A stretch of 10,108 nucleotides of DNA. Source: Caldisericia bacterium (lineage in GTDB: Bacteria; Caldisericota; Caldisericia; UBA6126; JAGPKI01). The translations under genes were made by a program, and so were the position numbers. The stretch spans positions 1-10,108 of the forward strand of contig JAGPKI010000049.1 of the NCBI GenBank assembly GCA_018054005.1, written 5' to 3'. The notes below the pieces were generated by a model. It made no database searches, was not told the origin of the DNA, and saw nothing but the letters and a program-made list of their open reading frames with translations. Position 1 is the stretch's first letter. Each line of letters begins with the position of its first letter. Of this stretch, positions 8,201 through 10,108 are shown one piece after another.

Positions 8201-8469
8201 CAATCTTTAAGATTAAAACTTTACAGGAAAATTATCCGCCTGCAAAAGATTATGCTGAGGATTTATTGAGGGTTGTTAAAGAATTAGATAATTTGCCTGA
8301 AAGGTACGAAAAATTAATCAGAAGCCTGGATACAGAAGACTACGAAAATATGTATCAAATCCTAATAAGAGAAATACCTCATCAATATTTAAGGAAGATT
8401 ATTAAAAGAGCAAATGAAATTGATGACGAGCGAGAAACAATTATTCTTTCGGAGGAATTTGAGCAATGA
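5206..8469 (+). CDS. PLD-like nuclease / SNF2-type helicase fusion of a restriction or defence module
   Basis: A 1087-residue cytoplasmic protein. Residues 1-200 are a PLD-like domain: HAKLYLF (H131, K133), then GSSNLT (N159) and E170, like the single-motif PLD nucleases of the BfiI type. The helicase core follows: YQ at 258-259, Walker A DVVGLGKS (K286), DEAH at 350-353, SATP at 379-382, then lobe 2 with KILVFSEF from 711, ATDAISEGFNLG from 771 and QRVGRINR at 801-808. This is the DVVGLGKS branch of SNF2-type ATPases, expected to translocate on double-stranded DNA. Between the lobes are a charged coiled-coil stretch (about 425-455) and an acidic insert (612-635). Residues 840-1087 are a charged helical C-terminus not assigned. 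The ATG has GGAG 7 bases upstream, and the stop overlaps the next start as ATGA, so the two proteins are probably made together. The role as a restriction motor is inferred from domains and partner. Confidence 0.9.
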   Translation: MAYITNQKLFLSEIINNILPLSESLKILVGYFYFSGFEQIYKAIEDKDVKILVGLDIEVDLMNRVKEYAIINYKNNQSRASVRDKYLNSLKDAINETNLFDSLEKQEAFEVFLKKIQDNTLQIKKTLDPNHAKLYLFKTLPEFNQLNTYPGTVITGSSNLTLSGLKNQKEINHISREPNDFNELDKFFDELWENAVEIVSPESKEEFFEKVVNKIWFKKLPSPYLIFIRVLKEFFTTTEIENIKTPASLTKQKFDLKYQIDAIKQSLSILEKHNGVIIADVVGLGKSIVASTIAANLGKKTVIICPPHLTKQWDDYRFEFGYNAKVYSCGLIEEALKENHSEETKLIIIDEAHRYRNPLTIDYANLHKLCQGNKVILLSATPYNNAPEDLFSLIKLFQIPAKSTLQTVDNLSFEFSSLITSYKELKKKQKENKIEQDELKAKIDLISEEMRSILYPLVIRRSRIDLDLIKEYRTDLKKQGIEFPIVNPPVSLEYKLESLSKLYIKTLDKISPEDETKGFQGVRYKSITYIKEIEKYKKEIEEALGDIDFLRLAQMNLAKFMRRQLVRRFESSIKAFKISLDTMINSSELILNWHDKLSLVPIFKKGTIPSVEDMMDDSECEDDMKDDTECVDSEDTLETIKKKIEQLKQKGYFFIDKKELKVTFREELVKDIELLKKIKTDWALIDEKLDPKLKYFKEIIKEKFNKEPSRKILVFSEFADTVNYLYDNIKSDFRVFKYTSADSSKKNKKIIVENFDASNSTPKNDYDILLATDAISEGFNLGRAGAVFNYDIPYNPTRVIQRVGRINRISHKMFDELFIYNFFPTAIGERETRTKQISTLKIAMIQAILGEDTKVLTNDEELESFMQKRYSDASKETEQESWDAKYIDMLNSIESENPSLIEKALEIPKRVRIKRSVNKGKNGVLVFGKKGENSKFNFGTNDSKTQNITFKEALSLFEAGQDEMSKEVSQYFEPIYQDILKNLFNKKTQSPSDKGKADTIFKIKTLQENYPPAKDYAEDLLRVVKELDNLPERYEKLIRSLDTEDYENMYQILIREIPHQYLRKIIKRANEIDDERETIILSEEFEQ
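7039..7098 (+). repeat. Imperfect 30-base tandem duplication encoding an acidic insert
   Basis: Two adjacent 30-base units (7039-7068 and 7069-7098) match at 24 of 30 positions and encode EDMMDDSECE and DDMKDDTECV, residues 612-631 of the helicase. The duplication stays in frame and lies between the two helicase lobes, so it is probably a flexible, highly acidic linker. Each copy holds one cysteine, spaced ten residues apart. Confidence 0.8.
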
Positions 8470-10108
8470 TTGACTTTAATGCAGGATATACCTATGACAA
8501 TGCTTTAAATTTCCTAAGGGATTATTTTTTACCGGAAGATTTTCTAATATTTGAAGAAGAAGTTATAGTTTCACCAAGTGATAGTAGAAAGATAGAAAAA
8601 GTCTTTTTATTAGGTGAAACACGTTCCTTAGGTTTGAAAGTATATGAATTCACTCATAAGTCTGAAAGTGATCCAAGAGTAACTATTACTAAAGAGGCTT
8701 TTAAGTTTCTGGCTGATAGAGGTGAGCAAAGGGCACTTGTTTTTTTCGTTTCGGAAAATTCTCCCAATTACAGGTTTTCTCTTATTACGATTGACTTAAA
8801 GCCAGATGGTAAAAAAATTAGTAAGATTATATCCAACCCACGGAGATATTCCTACTATTTAGGTCCAGACGCAAAAATAAATACTCCTACTAAGTATTTA
8901 ATCGGTAAAGGACGAATAATTGATTTTGAAGATTTGAAATCTCGTTTTTCTGTAGAGGTAGTAAATAAAGAATTCTTTAGGCAAATATCAAAATACTTTA
9001 TGATTTTGGCTGGCGGTAAACAGGAAAGAGAAGATTTTAAAGAGGGAGCTCTTAAACTTCCCAGTATAGATGACCATCAAAAGAAGCAGGAATTTGTAGT
9101 TAGGTTAATTGGTAGAATTATATTCTGCTGGTTTTTAAAGAAAAAGAACTCAGAGCAGGGAAAACCTCTGATGCCAGAGGAGTTGCTATCAACGGCTAAC
9201 ATAGGGAAGAATTATTATCACAATGTTTTAGAACCTCTATTTTTTGAAGTATTAAACAAACCTTTGAAGGAGAGAAATCAAAAATTTAGAAACAATTTAT
9301 TTGATTTAATACCATTCCTCAATGGTGGTCTATTTGAAGCTCATATAGATGATTATTATGAACTTGATAGTGAACTTAAAATCTCAAAATATGTTAATAC
9401 TCTTCAAATTCCTGATTGCTGGTTTGAAGATTTATTTGAAACCTTAGAAACATATAATTTCACAATAGATGAAAATACAAGCTCTGATATAGAACTTTCA
9501 GTTGACCCAGAGATGTTAGGGCGAATATTTGAAAACCTATTAGCAGAAATTAACCCCGATACTGGGGAAACAGCAAGAAAATCAACAGGTAGTTATTACA
9601 CACCGAGAGATATAGTGGATTATATGGTGAGTCAAAGTCTAAAATATTATTTATTAGAAAAGACCAAGATCAGTGAAGAAGAAATAGACCAGTTACTCCA
9701 GAATACATTTGATAATATAAAGCTTTCCGATCCTAATAAAACGGATATTATAGATGCTTTATCCTCTTTAAAGGTGATTGATCCAGCATGCGGGTCTGGA
9801 GCATTCCCTATGGGTATATTACAAAAAACAGTATCAATTCTTAGTGAGGTAGACCCTAATTCAGAATTATGGATGGAAAAGCAGATTGAGAGAATAGAGG
9901 ATTCCATCTTAAGAAACAAACTTAAACAAAGCCTAAGTAAAGAAAATGTAAATTACATTCATAAGCTTGGGCTTATCAAGAATGCTATTTATGGTGTAGA
10001 TATTCAAGAGATTGCGGTAGAGCTTTCAAAGCTTAGAGTATTCCTATCTTTAATCGTTGATGCTTATGTAGATGATGAAAAAGAAAATCGTGGATTGGTG
10101 CCACTACC
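8466..10108 (+). CDS. Eco57I-family N6-adenine DNA methyltransferase, 3' end beyond the window
   Basis: An open frame of 547 codons, uninterrupted to the right edge, beginning at ATG 8466 inside the helicase stop (ATGA overlap), with GGAGG at 8451-8455. The methyltransferase part starts near residue 350: DPEMLGRIFENLLAE, then RKSTGSYYTPRDIVDYM (GSYYTPR at 375-381), motif I DPACGSGAF at 439-447 (S-adenosylmethionine binding), and GVDIQEIAVELSKLR with acidic motif II residue D512. These are hallmarks of Eco57I/PglX-type adenine methylases. The catalytic NPPY motif and target-recognition domain should follow and are not in the window. Residues 1-200 hold an N-terminal domain with FTHKSESDPRVT, VFFVSENSPNYRFSL and NPRRYSYYLGPDAKINTP. 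I recall similar text in Eco57I-type proteins, but see no clear PD-(D/E)XK triad (E61-x-T63). Likely modifies self DNA and may recruit the PLD-helicase to its target. Confidence 0.88.
   Translation, partial: MIDFNAGYTYDNALNFLRDYFLPEDFLIFEEEVIVSPSDSRKIEKVFLLGETRSLGLKVYEFTHKSESDPRVTITKEAFKFLADRGEQRALVFFVSENSPNYRFSLITIDLKPDGKKISKIISNPRRYSYYLGPDAKINTPTKYLIGKGRIIDFEDLKSRFSVEVVNKEFFRQISKYFMILAGGKQEREDFKEGALKLPSIDDHQKKQEFVVRLIGRIIFCWFLKKKNSEQGKPLMPEELLSTANIGKNYYHNVLEPLFFEVLNKPLKERNQKFRNNLFDLIPFLNGGLFEAHIDDYYELDSELKISKYVNTLQIPDCWFEDLFETLETYNFTIDENTSSDIELSVDPEMLGRIFENLLAEINPDTGETARKSTGSYYTPRDIVDYMVSQSLKYYLLEKTKISEEEIDQLLQNTFDNIKLSDPNKTDIIDALSSLKVIDPACGSGAFPMGILQKTVSILSEVDPNSELWMEKQIERIEDSILRNKLKQSLSKENVNYIHKLGLIKNAIYGVDIQEIAVELSKLRVFLSLIVDAYVDDEKENRGLVPL

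Noticed and set aside
5206..8469. Assignment to Mokosh type II (helicase plus PLD in one protein)
   Set aside because: In Mokosh the helicase is of the RNA-helicase type and there is no methylase partner; here the PLD domain is N-terminal to an SNF2-type core and a methylase gene overlaps it.
9647..9919. Antisense frame inside the methyltransferase gene
   Set aside because: It lies opposite the motif I region, has no recognisable domain and no independent signals.
5206..10108. Assignment to DISARM
   Set aside because: There is no DUF1998 (DrmB-like) gene or separate DrmC in the window. The resemblance is limited to helicase, PLD and adenine-methylase folds; genes beyond the right edge could change this.

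Overview
The window is AT-rich bacterial DNA, densely coded almost entirely on the + strand. It has short intergenic gaps, Shine-Dalgarno (SD) motifs of the GAGGTG/GGAGG type, many AGA and ATA codons, and one TTG start. Exported proteins with fibronectin type III (FN3) modules, a copper-amine-oxidase-N-like C-terminal domain and PQQ-like propellers suggest a low-GC, probably thermophilic or anaerobic lineage (Clostridia-like Firmicutes, or groups such as Caldiserica or Atribacterota). That placement is inference; there is no rRNA or other strong phylogenetic marker here.

Layout. (1) Positions 1-162, minus strand: remnant of a cutA gene that seems to have lost its middle. The N-terminal part runs into the C-terminal HPYxTPEII motif in a different frame. 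(2) Positions 163-260: divergent, very AT-rich intergenic region. (3) Positions 261-5130: four closely spaced + strand genes, probably one operon. They encode a membrane-anchored protein with TolB/PD40-like repeats and FG-GAP-like calcium loops; a secreted protein with four FN3 domains and a C-terminal copper-amine-oxidase-N-like domain; a secreted PQQ-like beta-propeller; and, overlapping it by 14 bases, a minimal biotin-protein ligase. (4) Positions 5131-5205: short intergenic region with an extended -10 promoter. (5) Positions 5206-10108: two genes joined by an ATGA overlap. The first is a 1087-aa protein with an N-terminal PLD-like nuclease domain and an SNF2-type helicase. The second is the first 547 residues of an Eco57I-family N6-adenine DNA methyltransferase that runs off the right edge.

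How the genes fit together. The first operon looks like an envelope or cell-surface protein set that carries biotin ligase as a passenger. The second block looks like a restriction-modification or phage-defence module: a methyltransferase that would mark self DNA plus an ATP-driven translocase carrying a phospholipase-D-type nuclease. It resembles a type ISP restriction enzyme split over two proteins with a PLD nuclease in place of an Mrr nuclease, and also echoes the helicase/methylase/PLD parts of DISARM. It is the best candidate here for an under-described system, but its right end, including the methyltransferase catalytic NPPY motif, the target-recognition domain and any further genes, is outside the window.
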